From assembly GCA_003254885.1 (NCBI GenBank), contig QANT01002916.1:1-64000 (forward strand): a stretch of 64,000 nt of DNA. Direction: 5' to 3'. Each line of letters starts with the position of its first letter. Position 1 is the first letter of the stretch. A program made the position numbers and the translations under genes. Under the pieces are notes generated by a model, which saw only the letters and a program-made list of their open reading frames with translations, did not search any database and was not told the DNA's origin. Source of the stretch: Purshia tridentata (Eukaryota; Streptophyta; Magnoliopsida; Rosales; Rosaceae). Positions 37,093 to 48,449 of the stretch are shown piece after piece.

Positions 37093-37887
37093 CCTTATTG
37101 TCGTGTACAACTAACGAGTAACAATACGGGAGTTGGAATTCTACAGAGGCAGTTCTTTTGTTTTATGTTTTTTTGTTCACATGCACATGCTGTATAGCTG
37201 ATATCTATTAATTACCGTGTTATTAGCTGAGTTTTTACCTTCAACCCCACCGCCACCCTCCCCGCCCCCCCCCCTGCGCGGGCGGCCGGGGTCGCGCAAT
37301 TCAATTTGTGTCTTTATTTCAAGCTGTTGTAATTACTTTGTAAAGTAGAATAAAGTTTTGTATATGATTTATAGAAAGGCATTTAACATTTTGTAGTGAA
37401 ATTACATTAAAGTCAATCATCAATCCTTTATGTCGAGATATCTTTCTTCAAACTTCTGGGAGACTTTCTCAAGGACCAACTCACAGACATAATTCTTCTT
37501 CTTCCTGTTATCATCCTCTCTGTTCATCCCTTAGCCTTTATATAAACTGCAATATTATCACCATTTCTATAACGAATCCTTGTTTTGTTTAATTTGTTTG
37601 TTGCCATAATAAGAATGTTGGGTACATGGTGTTACTGGTCAACATGGATAGAGAGATTGTGGTTGTTTTATCTTGTTCTTCTTAGCGTTTGAGTAAAGGG
37701 ATACCAATTCAACCTGGTAAATCCAGGATTTTACCTTCATGACAAACTAAAACAGTGATAATTGATAAAACTAAAAAAGAAAAATTGAACTAATAAACCC
37801 TAACTGATAGAAGTAAGACATTGTTAATAACATTTCTCAACACTCCAAAAAACAAAATAAAGTGTCACCGTAACTAATAAAAGAACG
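37093..37887. other. VPS8 3' region and intergenic
   Basis: 3' untranslated region of VPS8 and AT-rich spacer. An odd GC-only patch at about 37244-37300 is listed separately. No other gene is seen. Confidence 0.5.
37244..37300. other. Anomalous GC-rich patch in the VPS8 3' region
   Basis: About 55 bases, including a run of C's and the block GCGCGGGCGGCCGGGGTCGCG, interrupt otherwise AT-rich 3' flank. It encodes nothing recognisable. A sequencing or assembly artefact at a C homopolymer is the simplest explanation; a real GC-rich hairpin is possible. Confidence 0.6.
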
Positions 37888-37959
37888 AGGACTCAACCGG
37901 GTTCGAACCGGTGACCTCTTGATCTGCAGCCAAATGCTCTACCACTGTGCTATGGACCC
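37888..37959 (-). tRNA. tRNA-Cys (GCA), diverged, possibly a pseudogene
   Basis: On the minus strand 72 bases from GGGTCCATAGCAC match plant tRNA-Cys, with anticodon GCA in CTGCAGA and an intact T arm (GGTTCGAACC). Compared with the copy at 40726, four differences fall in stems: acceptor TGAGTCC in place of TGGGCCC (makes a C-A mismatch), D stem GCAC in place of GCTC (breaks a pair with GAGC), and G for A in the anticodon stem (wobble). No CCA is encoded, as expected in plants. Four T's follow within 10-15 bases. The structure is weakened, so function is doubtful. Confidence 0.75.
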
Positions 37960-38102
37960 TGTTATATTGAATAAATTCTAATTATTATATAAATTATTCT
38001 TTTCCATATAGGCAGCAACATGAGGTACGACATACAAAACACAAAGCGCCTTCTATGTTATGTCATTATCTCGTGTTTGTCTTTTTTTTATTTTTTTTAT
38101 TT

Positions 38103-38293
38103 CTACTCTCAATCTCTTCTCGAGTTTCAATTTAAAGCAGATAAAACAAATATGTTCATTCTTTTAATCAACTTCTTGAAAATTAAATTTTTTTTTTTTT
38201 TTTTTTTTCTACTCTCAATCTCTTCTCCAGTTTCAATTTAAAGCAGATAAAACAAACATGTTCATTCTTTTAATCAACTTCTTGAAAATTAAA
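38103..38293. repeat. Tandem duplication, 85-bp units separated by a T tract
   Basis: Units 38103-38187 and 38209-38293 both run CTACTCTCAATCTCTTCT to CTTGAAAATTAAA with about two differences. A run of about 22 T's lies between them, and a T-rich tract precedes the first. The offset is 106 bp. It lies just past the 3' end of MED4. Confidence 0.9.
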
Positions 38294-38444
38294 GCCAAAC
38301 AGAATCCAAAATTTTTCAATTTCAGAAATGAGAAGCAATGCCCAAATTGAGATTCCAAGGGAATGTAAATGGAAAACAAAGTTGATGTACATTAAGACAA
38401 AATATGGATTCACGTAAAACTCCATGCATCACACTAACTGACTG
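38294..38444. other. Likely MED4 3' untranslated region
   Basis: AT-rich sequence between the tandem duplication and the MED4 stop codon. On the minus strand it would form the 3' end of the MED4 transcript. No clear signal is seen. Confidence 0.45.
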
Positions 38445-39641
38445 TCAATCATCATCTTCAGAGCTTCCATCATCGCTACTATAATCACTACTATCATCGT
38501 CTTGGTCAATATCCAGCTGAACATGTCGAACCTGTATTGTCTCCTGCAGTTTGTGTACTGCTGGAGGTGCAATAGGCCGTAAATGTTGCTCCTCAAGCCT
38601 AGGAATTGGAAGAGATTCCAATGGGAGCAATGGCACAGGGTCCCCAGGCTTCCATCCAGGTGGGGGCACAGGTAAATTGGTTGGCAATTCCACAGGCATC
38701 CCCGGTTTCCAACCTGACGGAACTGTGATATTTGGGGGAAGCAGACCCTGAAGTGCAGCCAGGTTGGGAGGTTGATTGGCTTCTGTTGGTTCTGGAGGTG
38801 AGGGCTCCATGATTGCCTGAATAGTTTTCTCCTTGTCCTCATCTGTCTTAGGTAAACCGACATCAAGGTTTGCAAAACTGTATAGCTGAGAAGCACGCAT
38901 TTGCTCTTCCTGTGGGGCAGGTGGAAGTGCCCCACGAAGAGGAGCCGTTCCAGCCCCAAACTCTGGGGGTGCAAAAGTTGTGTAGCTTATCCGGTGGGCA
39001 TATGACAAAATATCCGATAAATTCAACTGAGATGCAACAGTAGTGGTGCAAGAAGGATCATCTTCTGCATCATCATCCAATTTTTTCCATTTGGGGCGGG
39101 AAAAATCAGCGTAATCATCAACAAGAACATCAAGAACCTGCTCGACATCCCTCAGTTTCTTGGAAAAGGACAGAAGTGCAGCATCCTTGGACCAGATTTC
39201 ACGTGCAATTTTCAGCTTAGCATCCTGAAGATCAAGAATTTCTTGGAGTTCAGCAACAGCCTCAAAGAGTTGGGTTTGAAGGGCAGTGAACTGGGAGAGG
39301 ATTTCTTTGGTGGAGGAAGCAGACGAGTCAAGCTGGGTTGAGGTCAGTGATTGGGTTTGAGAAGAAAGAAAGGTTGGGAAAGACCCACGGAATGCATTGA
39401 GCCAAAGGGACCGATTAGGGGAGACTTCAAAGAGTTTGGAGGTGAGGGAGGCCATTTGGATAAGAAGGGATTGTGCTCTAGGGAGGGGTGAGAGAAGAGA
39501 AAGAAGGGATGAGGAGGGACTGGAACCATTGGGTTGCTGTGAAGAAGGGAGTTTTGGTGGGGTAGGGTTTGGAATAGAGGGTGAAGTGGGGTTAGATAGG
39601 CCTAGCCTAGCTGGGGATTGTACAATTTGGGGCTGGAGCAT
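38445..39641 (-). CDS. MED4: Mediator of RNA polymerase II transcription subunit 4
   Basis: Single coding exon of 398 residues when started at MLQPQIVQSPARLGL; an in-frame ATG eight codons upstream (39665) is less likely because plant MED4 proteins begin with MLQ. MED4 sits in the middle module of the nuclear Mediator complex, which links transcription factors to RNA polymerase II. A Pro/Ser-rich N-terminus is followed by the helical Med4 domain (about residues 95-215), including EAVAELQEILDLQDAKLKIAREIW and SDILSYAHRISYTTFAPPEFG. A Pro-rich repeat part has two copies of a PxGWKPG motif, and the tail is very acidic (DQDDDSSDYSSDDGSSEDDD). A leader intron probably runs from a donor at about 40459 (ACCAG|GTGAGG) to near 39700. 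Confidence 0.95.
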   Translation of the reverse strand: MLQPQIVQSPARLGLSNPTSPSIPNPTPPKLPSSQQPNGSSPSSSLLSLLSPLPRAQSLLIQMASLTSKLFEVSPNRSLWLNAFRGSFPTFLSSQTQSLTSTQLDSSASSTKEILSQFTALQTQLFEAVAELQEILDLQDAKLKIAREIWSKDAALLSFSKKLRDVEQVLDVLVDDYADFSRPKWKKLDDDAEDDPSCTTTVASQLNLSDILSYAHRISYTTFAPPEFGAGTAPLRGALPPAPQEEQMRASQLYSFANLDVGLPKTDEDKEKTIQAIMEPSPPEPTEANQPPNLAALQGLLPPNITVPSGWKPGMPVELPTNLPVPPPGWKPGDPVPLLPLESLPIPRLEEQHLRPIAPPAVHKLQETIQVRHVQLDIDQDDDSSDYSSDDGSSEDDD

Positions 39642-40725
39642 TTTGGAACTCACTTGGTTCTTCAAAGAATTCTACCAACAACAAATTGAAGAAATTAAAT
39701 ATCTGATAAATAACAGCAAACCATCTAAGCCTAAAGTTTAATAACAGGGGCTTTATTAAAAGAAAAAACTCTTACCAGCAGAATTCAGAAACAAGAATAG
39801 CGAGGAAGAGGCTGCGATTGAACAAAGGTAGTGAAGTAGACCCAATGTTGCTTTCTAAAGGACTTTCCTTTTTCCTTGTTTTCAGCTCTTCATAACCTGC
39901 AAAATCTAAGACTTCAAGTTCTTCAACATTTTATTAAAGGAAAAAAAAAAAAACAGTTTAAACAGTTGGATTCTCTTTTAATGTAAATTATAAAAACCCC
40001 TAAAATAAAAATTGAACTTTGCTCATATTATTACACAAGGTGTAGATACACTTGGACGTAAATAATTTTTGGGATAGTCAATTATATTGCTCAGTTGAAC
40101 ATCATCACCAGAACCCTAAATCAAAGCTACCCACATCTTTGACAATTAAACAGTTAGATTCTCTTTTAATGTAAATCATAAAAACCCCTAAAATAAAAAT
40201 TGAACTTTGCTCATATTATTACACAAGGTGTAGATACACTTGGACATAAATAATTTTTGGGATAGTCAATTATATTGCTCAGTTGAACATCATCACGAGA
40301 ACCCTAAATCAAAGCTACCCACATCTTTGACACAAGACCCAAATCAAACAAAACCGAAGTTACCCACATCTTTTATCATAAACAAACAAAATCAAAGTAG
40401 AGAGAAAGAGAAGCAATTCAATCAGAAATGAATAAAGAGAAAGAGAGGAGTTTCCTCACCTGGTTTTGGTTTTGGGTCGTCTTCGGATTAAAGAGAAATA
40501 TTTTCACTTGCGATTTGCATGAGAGACGGAGGTAATGGAGTGAATAAAATTGAAGTTGAAGAGTGAGTGAGTGAAGGAGAGAGTCTCAGATGCTGTAACC
40601 AGAGCATGGGTATGGGCCGTATGGCTTTCCAGATGGGCTTACAGGTCGGCCCAGTCAACTAATCTAATACATGGCATTCTTCATTCTTGTGCTAAACGTA
40701 AAAAAAGGAGAAAAATTAGATTAAG
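39642..40725. other. MED4 leader and promoter region
   Basis: On the minus strand a good donor, CCAAAACCAG|GTGAGGAAAC, lies at about 40459, so most of this stretch is probably a leader intron of MED4. It contains a 187-bp tandem duplication (separate entry). The promoter would lie between 40470 and the tRNA-Cys gene. No other gene is seen. Confidence 0.5.
39957..40330. repeat. Tandem duplication, two 187-bp units, in the MED4 leader region
   Basis: Units at about 39957-40143 and 40144-40330 are nearly identical (ACAGTT[A/G]GATTCTC ... AAAGCTACCCACATCTTTGAC), with only a few substitutions. The event is recent. It probably lies inside the MED4 leader intron and lengthens it. Confidence 0.92.
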
Positions 40726-40797
40726 AGGGCCCAACCGGGTTCGAACCGGTGACCTCTTGATCTGCAGTCAAATGCTCTACCACTGAGCTATGGACCC
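40726..40797 (-). tRNA. tRNA-Cys (GCA)
   Basis: 72 bases on the minus strand, GGGTCCATAGCTCAGTGG to GGTTGGGCCC plus a discriminator T. It has a full cloverleaf: acceptor GGGTCCA/TGGGCCC, D stem GCTC/GAGC, anticodon loop CTGCAGA with anticodon GCA, and T stem with GGTTCGAACC. It decodes UGC/UGU. No intron. A run of five T's lies about 8-13 bases downstream as a Pol III terminator. Confidence 0.95.
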
Positions 40798-42042
40798 TAA
40801 GTGACAACAATTACTTAACGTTCCTTATTTATAACTTTTAAATGACGTTATCTGAAATCAGAAAAGGATTTGTAGTTCTCATCCGATGACACTTTGGAAC
40901 CCATCCTTGTCCACATGGTCCCGGCAAGACATGAATCAAGACAAATAAGAAACGAGATGTGTGATTAAAAACGATTTCAAATAATAAGAAAAAAAATGGG
41001 TTGTTGCAAACTTGCAAGTTTCAATTAATGGCGATGAAAGTTTAAATCAATTTTGATCAAAAGATGTGTAGTTATTTGTGAAGTTAGTAGGTATCTTTCG
41101 TTAAATCCAAGAGATAAAAACAAACACTATTCAAATTCAACTAAGTCAAACTCATATATGATTTTCATTTATTTTACATAACTTGATGAAGCCACCTTCC
41201 TTGCGTTGTGTCTTAAAATGCTCTCATTTTATGGGTATTTCTGAGAACCATTCATTCACAAATGTAGCCAAAATGAAAATGTATTTAACCATTTAATTAC
41301 AATGATCATTTTAATTTTATTGAATACGTAAATGTTTTAAAAATTTAAAAATTTAAAAATTTTGATTAGTGGTATCTTTAAAAAGAAATTTAAAAGTTAA
41401 ACAATTTTTATCACTAGATTGCATTTCACATTGACTGTAAGAGGATGTCTCATTTCTCAATAATTGTAGATGTCCACACTTGGATTGAATCAGCTTGATC
41501 ATTTCACATCCTTGTATAAAAGAAGAAATTATTCATGGATCATAAATTGATATAAATGGTCATTCTCAAACACAGAAAATCCTTATGAAACCAATAAATA
41601 AAATGTTGGAAAACAAAAAGGAGACACCAAGAAGATGACACAATAATAAATGAATGGAAGAAAACCCAACTGTCCTAGAGGGCTAGAACAATAACTTGCA
41701 CAAACAAAATGGTGTATCGGACTTTACAAAGCCAAAAGCCAAAAGTCTAAAACTCTAAAACACATAAAAGTAGGCAAAGTGTCACACACCAAAAGTGCCA
41801 AGTAGTAGCAGTAATAAAATTTTGGTCCTACAAGTAGAGTTGGTTGAGTTGGGTGGCATCCCAACGCTGTGTCCAGCCTCCAGGCGGTTATTTCCAAGCT
41901 TCTCTCCATCGTTTCCTCCGCCTTTTCTTCTCCTCTTATACTTTCTCTCACTCCCTCTCCCCCCCACTTTCCATCTCCCCCCTCTTTTCCCTCATTTTCT
42001 CACCTCCCAAACAAAACACAGGACCCATTGAAACAGGGAGAC
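40798..42042. other. Intergenic region and leader of the PDH E1-alpha gene
   Basis: AT-rich to about 41860, then a pyrimidine-rich leader (many CTTCTC and TCCC runs) up to the ATG at 42043. No gene is seen in the first kilobase. Confidence 0.5.
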
Positions 42043-44278
42043 ATGTCCTTCTCCGCCACCACCAATCTCACCCAACCCCTCCACCTCAACACCACCACCC
42101 CCAGATCCAATGACAACAAGCCCTCCTCCTTGCTTTTGCCAAAGGCCTCGTCTTTTCTGGGATCCACCCGCAACCTCCGCCCCACTTCTCTCTCTGCCAA
42201 GCCCAATCACTCCAATGCCCACCGTCAATCTGCTGTCGTTGCCGTCTCCGAAGCTGTCAAGGAGAAGAAGGTCCATGCATCCGCCAATCTGGTAATACTT
42301 CTCTTCTTAAATTTCATTTCTTGATTGAATTTTCTGGGTACGTTTTGTTTTTTTTTAAATGGATTTCCAAATTTATTTCCTTTGTTGAAAGCTTTTTGGG
42401 TCCTCCAGTATTGGGTAGCTGAGATTTACGAGCAATTCCACTTAATCAAGCTCAATTTAACTTGTTTGGTCTGAGGATTGAAAACCAGAGCAAAAAATTT
42501 CAAATTCAAGTTCCAATTCTGTTTCTCGGTTGATTTGATTCAATTTGATTTGCGTCTTATGTTTGAAGTAGGGGCAACTTCGTAATATATTGTAATTATG
42601 TTTAAAGAGCTGTAGAAGTACACATCTAGCTTTTTGCCTAATATGTTTTTTTGGAAGAGTTTACGATTTCTCATGAAATGAACAGTGTCTAAGACAATAT
42701 GGCTTTTAAATCTTTGTGCTTTTAGCTGATAACAAGAGAGGAAGGCTTGGAGTTGTATGAAGACATGGTACTGGGCAGAGCTTTTGAGGACATGTGTGCC
42801 CAGATGTATTACAGAGGCAAAATGTTCGGTTTTGTTCACCTTTACAATGGCCAGGAAGCTGTGTCAACTGGCTTTATCAAGCTTACAAAGAAGGAAGATA
42901 GTGTGGTGAGCACATACCGTGATCATGTACACTCTTTGAGTAAGGGTGTCTCTGCTCGTGCTGTGATGAGTGAGCTCTTCGGGAAGGCCACTGGTTGTTG
43001 CCGAGGCCAAGGTGGTTCAATGCACATGTTCTCAAAAGAGCACAATGTGCTTGGTGGGTTTGCATTTATTGGTGAAGGGATACCGGTGGCAACAGGCGCA
43101 GCATTCACCTCTAGATATAAGAGGGAGGTGTTGAAAGAGGCAGACTGTGATCATGTGACATTGGCATTTTTTGGAGATGGGACTTGTAATAATGGCCAGT
43201 TCTTCGAGTGTTTGAACATGGCAGCATTGTGGAAATTGCCGATTGTGTTTGTTGTGGAGAACAATTTGTGGGCTATTGGAATGTCACATCTGAGGGCTAC
43301 TTCTGATCCAGAAATTTGGAAGAAGGGGCCTGCATTTGGCATGCCGGGTGTTCATGTGGATGGGATGGATGTTTTGAAGGTGAGGGAGGTGGCAAAGGAG
43401 GCAATTGGAAGGGCCAGGAGAGGAGAAGGGCCAACATTGGTGGAATGTGAAACATACAGGTTTAGAGGACATTCATTGGCTGATCCTGATGAGCTCCGTG
43501 ACCCTGGTGAGTATATGAATAATATCTTTCTTTTTTAGTAATGTACATGTTTTGGGCAATTCTTGGATACGGTAGCTTCTGCTGTTGTGCATTTTAAGAG
43601 CTAAACTATGCCTCTCCTTTTTTCTCTTGGTGGTTGTGCATTTTGTAGATAGTTTTGTAGCTCTTTGGATATTAGATGGTTGTTCTCTTTGATTTTGAAG
43701 AGATTGGCTTGCTAGTTTAAGCTTTTACTAGTCAATTTCTTAAGCATGTCTATCGGCAATGGAGTTAATAATTGTGTGCATTTGCCCATGATTTAACTTA
43801 TTCCGCCATTTTATTGGATTATCTGTTCCATTTGTCTAATTGAACAGTGAACCAATATCAAGTTATCATCGTTCATGGTATTCAATATTCTGAATTTTGC
43901 ATCCAGCATGTTTACTGCTTTAATTTTTCTTATCATTTCCTTTTATTGAATTGAAGTTGTTAAATATTAACAAACACCATGTTTGGTTCTATTTTGTCAG
44001 CTGAGAAGGCAAAATATGCCGCCAGAGACCCCATCACAGCATTGAAGAAATACATATTTGAGCACAATTTAGCCACTGAACAAGAGTTGAAAGCCATAGA
44101 TAAGAAGATAGATGAGGTGCTTGAGGATGCCGTCGAGTTCGCTGATGAGAGCCCACTTCCACCTCGCAGCCAGCTGCTGGAGAATGTCTTTGCGGATCCA
44201 AAGGGTTTTGGAATTGGACCTGATGGCCGGTACAGATGTGAGGATCCTAAGTTCACTCAAGGCACTGCTCATGTCTAA
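42043..44278 (+). CDS. Pyruvate dehydrogenase E1 subunit alpha, plastidial
   Basis: Three exons, 42043-42291, 42726-43506 and 44001-44278, give 1308 nt or 435 residues, frame intact. With E1-beta it forms the thiamine-diphosphate E1 of the plastid pyruvate dehydrogenase complex, which makes acetyl-CoA for fatty-acid synthesis. Exon 1 encodes a Ser/Thr-rich chloroplast transit peptide (about 65-70 residues). The TPP-binding motif runs from GDGTCNNGQ (233-241) to VVENN (259-263), about 30 residues, as in the family. YRDHVHSL and [13 protein letters not shown] mark the E1-alpha loop regions. The mitochondrial isoform has Ser residues for regulatory phosphorylation in its loop; here the matching segment reads [12 protein letters not shown], as in plastid forms, which are not known to be kinase-regulated. 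Downstream neighbour COG4 is convergent. Confidence 0.96.
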
Positions 44279-45065
44279 TTTATGTTGGACTTCTAGCAAT
44301 CAACTGTGCTTGCCTTTTCTAGCAAAAGAAAACCTCGTGCTTTGCCTCTGTTCCTAGATATGCATGGTGTTCATTTTTAGTTACCGCTAGCAGTTACTTG
44401 TTACTTGCATAGATTGCATTAACTTCTTTACTTTAAGCAGGATATGTTTGTTTAGGCTGGGTCTTTCGCTTCAATTTTGTTCATGTTCCTTGTAAGTTAT
44501 TGTTTTTGTAATCGCAAGCAAAAACCTGAATGGTTCTCTGTTTCCAATGTTATCATATTTATCTAAACAATGATTCTCCAAATTTTGCATTCATTGGGTA
44601 CTTGTTAAATTGATATGACAGCATTTGCTCACTTAAAGCAAAATAGTCGATCCTCATACCAGAATAATGACCAAAATTGATGATATTAATTGCATTAATA
44701 TTAGAAAGACATAATGAAATAGTAACACTACATCGTGGTTCAAAGTTAAAGAGTAATAACCAAAATTGACACTCATTTTAATCTGGCAATAAGCATCATA
44801 ACATACGCCAATTCTGAACTTTTAAAATTAACAAAGTTGGCAATGTAAATATTAAGGTAAATTGCCCCCAATATTCCAATAATCGAAGTATTCTTCTACA
44901 CTTTTTGAGGTTCAAAATTGAAAGTACATGTTCTAGGTAAAATATTATAGAAAAATCTGGTAAGCAAAAGCTGTAAGAAATGGTGATAATAAGAATGAAG
45001 ATATGATATTTATGAATAGGAAACAACAAAAGAATATGAAGGGTAAGTGTCAATTCAGAAGGGAA
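44279..45065. other. Convergent 3' regions of PDH E1-alpha and COG4
   Basis: 3' untranslated sequence of both neighbours and AT-rich spacer. I see nothing else in it. Confidence 0.5.
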
Positions 45066-48000
45066 TTACAACTTGAGGGCCGCAATTGCTTCAGGTTTAA
45101 AATCAATTCTCAGACCCAAAACTCGCCTGACCTCGGCTGGTGTCAGTCTCCATGTCATAGGTCCTGAATTCTCGCCCCAGAAATCTAGAATCTCAGAGAC
45201 CTTTTCTAAGTTGAGGATTGTTGCCATTTGGGTGAGACGAGCAAACTTGTCTCTAACAGTCCTTTGAGTCATACCAGAGAAGTGGCTTACCAATGCCCTA
45301 GCATCTCTGTCCAGCTGAAGGCCTCCAAGTTGACTGAATCTTTTCTGCATCATAATTACTTCAAGCCTCTTCACAAGGAAGTCAATTACCAAATGTACAA
45401 ATGAGTCATAGTTGTTGGCAGTCATTAGAGGCTGCAGCCATGCTACATTTGTCTCAACAGCATGAAGAAGCCTTTGGACCCATGGATCATTAACCTCATT
45501 ATCTGCATATTCAGCCTCTGAAAGCTCATAGCTGATGGTTGCCACATTATCTAGCACTGGACGGATACGAGGTGTCACAGTTGCCACAAGTTGTTCCAAG
45601 CCAGAATTCAAAGCTTGCTTGAATGCGTTGCTCATATCTCCTAATTCAGACAGACAAGACTTAACTTTTTCTCTATCAGCTGGTGCAGGAAATACCTGAT
45701 AAAGAAGATATCAGTCTGTTTAATTCCTGATATTGGAAATATTTTGATAAAGAAACAGTAAAATATGTAGCCAAACAATAAAATCCAACCAAATCAATGA
45801 TCACATCAAATGATAAAATCTAACATAAATTTAAGAAAAATTAAGTATATCAAGGAACCCCATATAACCAGAAAACTTTCTAGTGTATATAAGCATTATA
45901 CTGAAGCAACCAACATGGTATATGTGACCTCCCAAGCACAATAGAATACTTAAAAGTACAGCCTAGAGAGCAACGCAAGCATGATATAAATCTATAAACA
46001 AAAACCTAATACTATACATGTTGTCAAGGCCATTTTGATAAGTCTGGACAGCCAAAATGTGGATCTTAAGGACTATTTCCATTTGCACTGAATTATAACC
46101 ATCCACTAGTGGCAAATGTGCTTTGTGAAATGCTAAACAACCGTCTCAATGAGTTACAATGCTCTCCTGACTCTTCACCTCTGTGCGTGAATTTCAGAAT
46201 AGGTAGAGAAAATATTAAGAATATAAACTGAAAAATCCTAAGGATTAAGAAGGTACAGGCAAAAGCTACGTGAACAGATCATACCATAAGTATATAAAGA
46301 AAGACATCATAATACCTGTATTCTATTGCACTTATCAACTTGATAGACTACAGATAGCAAACCTTAAATGTAAAGACTTGATCCTATAAAGAAGCCTACA
46401 ACTGCAGCATCCAAAGTGAAATTTAGCAAACCAATCTACTAAAATAAAGTAGAGGACTGTGTCAAGCGATCATTAATGCACAATCACGGGAAATCACACA
46501 ACTTTCATTTCAAAAGCAAGTCGGCACCACATCAACCTCCATTTCCTATATGTATTAGCAACAAATGTTCTCTTCTCACTGTAAAGTAATATAGTATGTA
46601 CAGTTCTATTATGTTAGCAAAGATTGACAAAGCCGTTGCAAAACAAATCTCAAAGTACCGGGAATTAGATACTAGAGGGGGAACACACTAAGATTAAATG
46701 AAGAATTGTATTTGTATGAATCTAAATATGCATCATGCATATTTAGGGCTTCGAACCTAATACAAAGAAAGTTAAATGCAAGACAAAGACTTGCCTAATC
46801 AGTGTAATTATCATTCATGTCACAAATGTTGAAAAGTAAAGCAAAAAAATAAACTTAAGCATTTCAATTACCTCTGAACATTGCTCCTCAATCTCGTGTT
46901 TCAGTTTGAGGACATACTCGCTACTCACATCCATATTATTCAAAGCCGTGGCAATCTCCGTCCCAGTCTTTTGCACACCAACACCACCCAAAAACAGCTT
47001 TGCACCAAGATTGGGCTCTCTCATCTTCTGTTGCAAAGCCTCATGGTACTCATTGCTTAACAAGCTACTTGCTCCACTCAACACAGCAATCACTGAGCTG
47101 ATATTCAAAGTGGAAATGGCCCTTCGCAAGCAACTCTGCAAAACATAGAAAACATCGTCGACCATTGAAGTAGTAAGACTGTCAGGCACATGCTCATCGA
47201 TCATTATCGCCTTCCTCACATTCTCCACCATAAAGAAACCCTCCAACATGACATAAAACCCAGTAATATCCTGAACCACTTTGCTAAAACTTCCACTCCT
47301 GAAAGCCTTAGTCGCTCGCGGGCCTAAATCTGGGTCAACATTAGTCAATCCCTTGATCTTAGACACCATGAATTCGGTATAATCTTCACCCAATTGCATC
47401 AGAGACAGTATCTCTTCCAAAAAGAGCTCAACCTCTCTCGGGTCAGGTCCCTCAGACCCAACACCAACACCACCAACATTAAGCAAATTCTTGTTCTGCG
47501 CATTGATCTCGGAGGACAACTTGGGCAATTTCCTATACTCCATGTACTTCTTCAAAATCAAAGTACCCCTTGAATCACATTCCTCTTGAAGCTCACAAAT
47601 GGCGTAAACAATCCCATCTTCCCCGCAAAGCCCTCGCAAAATCTCATCATTCTCTTCAACGGCCAACACAATGTCCTTAAACAAATTGGTCAAACATCCA
47701 ACAAAATTGACCGCCTGGGTTTGATGGGCCTGATTGTTTTGCTCCATTATCTCCACCAAGCTCTCGAATTCAAGCCTGGATCTCATCCCAATCACCTTCC
47801 TCAAGTAACCCACATAAACCTGCAAACCCTCTTCTTCTAACCCCAACGGCGTGTATAACCTAATAAACCTCAACACATTCGGATGGTCTCTCTGGTCCAC
47901 AGCCAAAGAGAGCTTCTTTTTCACAATCGCTTCGAGCTGCCTCTTCGACTCCATGAGCTGGTCTCGTTGCTCAGACCCAGAGTCCTTGTACTCAGAATCA

Positions 48001-48449
48001 ATCTGAATAAACCGCTGAACATACTTGGCAGCAGACTCGTAGTCTTGGCCGTCGAGCGCTTGCTTGACGCCGTCGATGCAGTTGCTCCGCTCGACGATCG
48101 CATCCAAGCGGAGAAGCGTGGACTTGACGCGCGACTGGGCGAGGTCGAGCTCGCGGACCTTGGCGCTGACGTGGTCGGCGAGGTCGCACGTGGAGGTGAC
48201 GTTGGCGAGCACGTGATCGGAGTCACCCTTGACGATCTCGAGCACCTGCGAGGACTTGTGGAGGCTGAGGAGCTCCTTGTCGAGGTCGGAGCGTTGGGAG
48301 AGGAGGTTGTCGAGGTCCAGATCTAAGGCTCGCTGGTACGCTATGCACTCGTGAAGAAGCCGCGTCATCGCTCCCACGTCCGTCAGGCTTCGTACGTGCT
48401 CCAGGGCCTCTTGGGTCCCGAATTTGATCGACGGTTGATCCGACTCCAT
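45066..48449 (-). CDS. COG4: Conserved oligomeric Golgi complex subunit 4
   Basis: Two coding exons, 48449-46872 and 45695-45066, separated by a 1.18-kb intron, total 2208 nt or 735 residues, the length of plant COG4. COG4 is a lobe A subunit of the COG tether, which captures retrograde vesicles at the Golgi and binds SNAREs. The N-terminal coiled-coil part starts near residue 40 (ECIAYQRALDLDLDNLLSQRSDLDKEL). The central Cog4 domain includes DYESAAKYVQRFIQID and SRLEFESLVEIMEQN. The C-terminal domain in exon 2 has DPWVQRLLHAVETNVAWLQPLM and ends RVLGLRIDFKPEAIAALKL. The first part of exon 1 is GC-rich, unlike the rest of the gene. Divergent from the RRM gene at 49115. Confidence 0.96.

Noticed and set aside
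47883-48326. Antisense open frame opposite COG4 exon 1
   Set aside because: Shadow of a GC-rich coding exon; the minus frame is clearly COG4.
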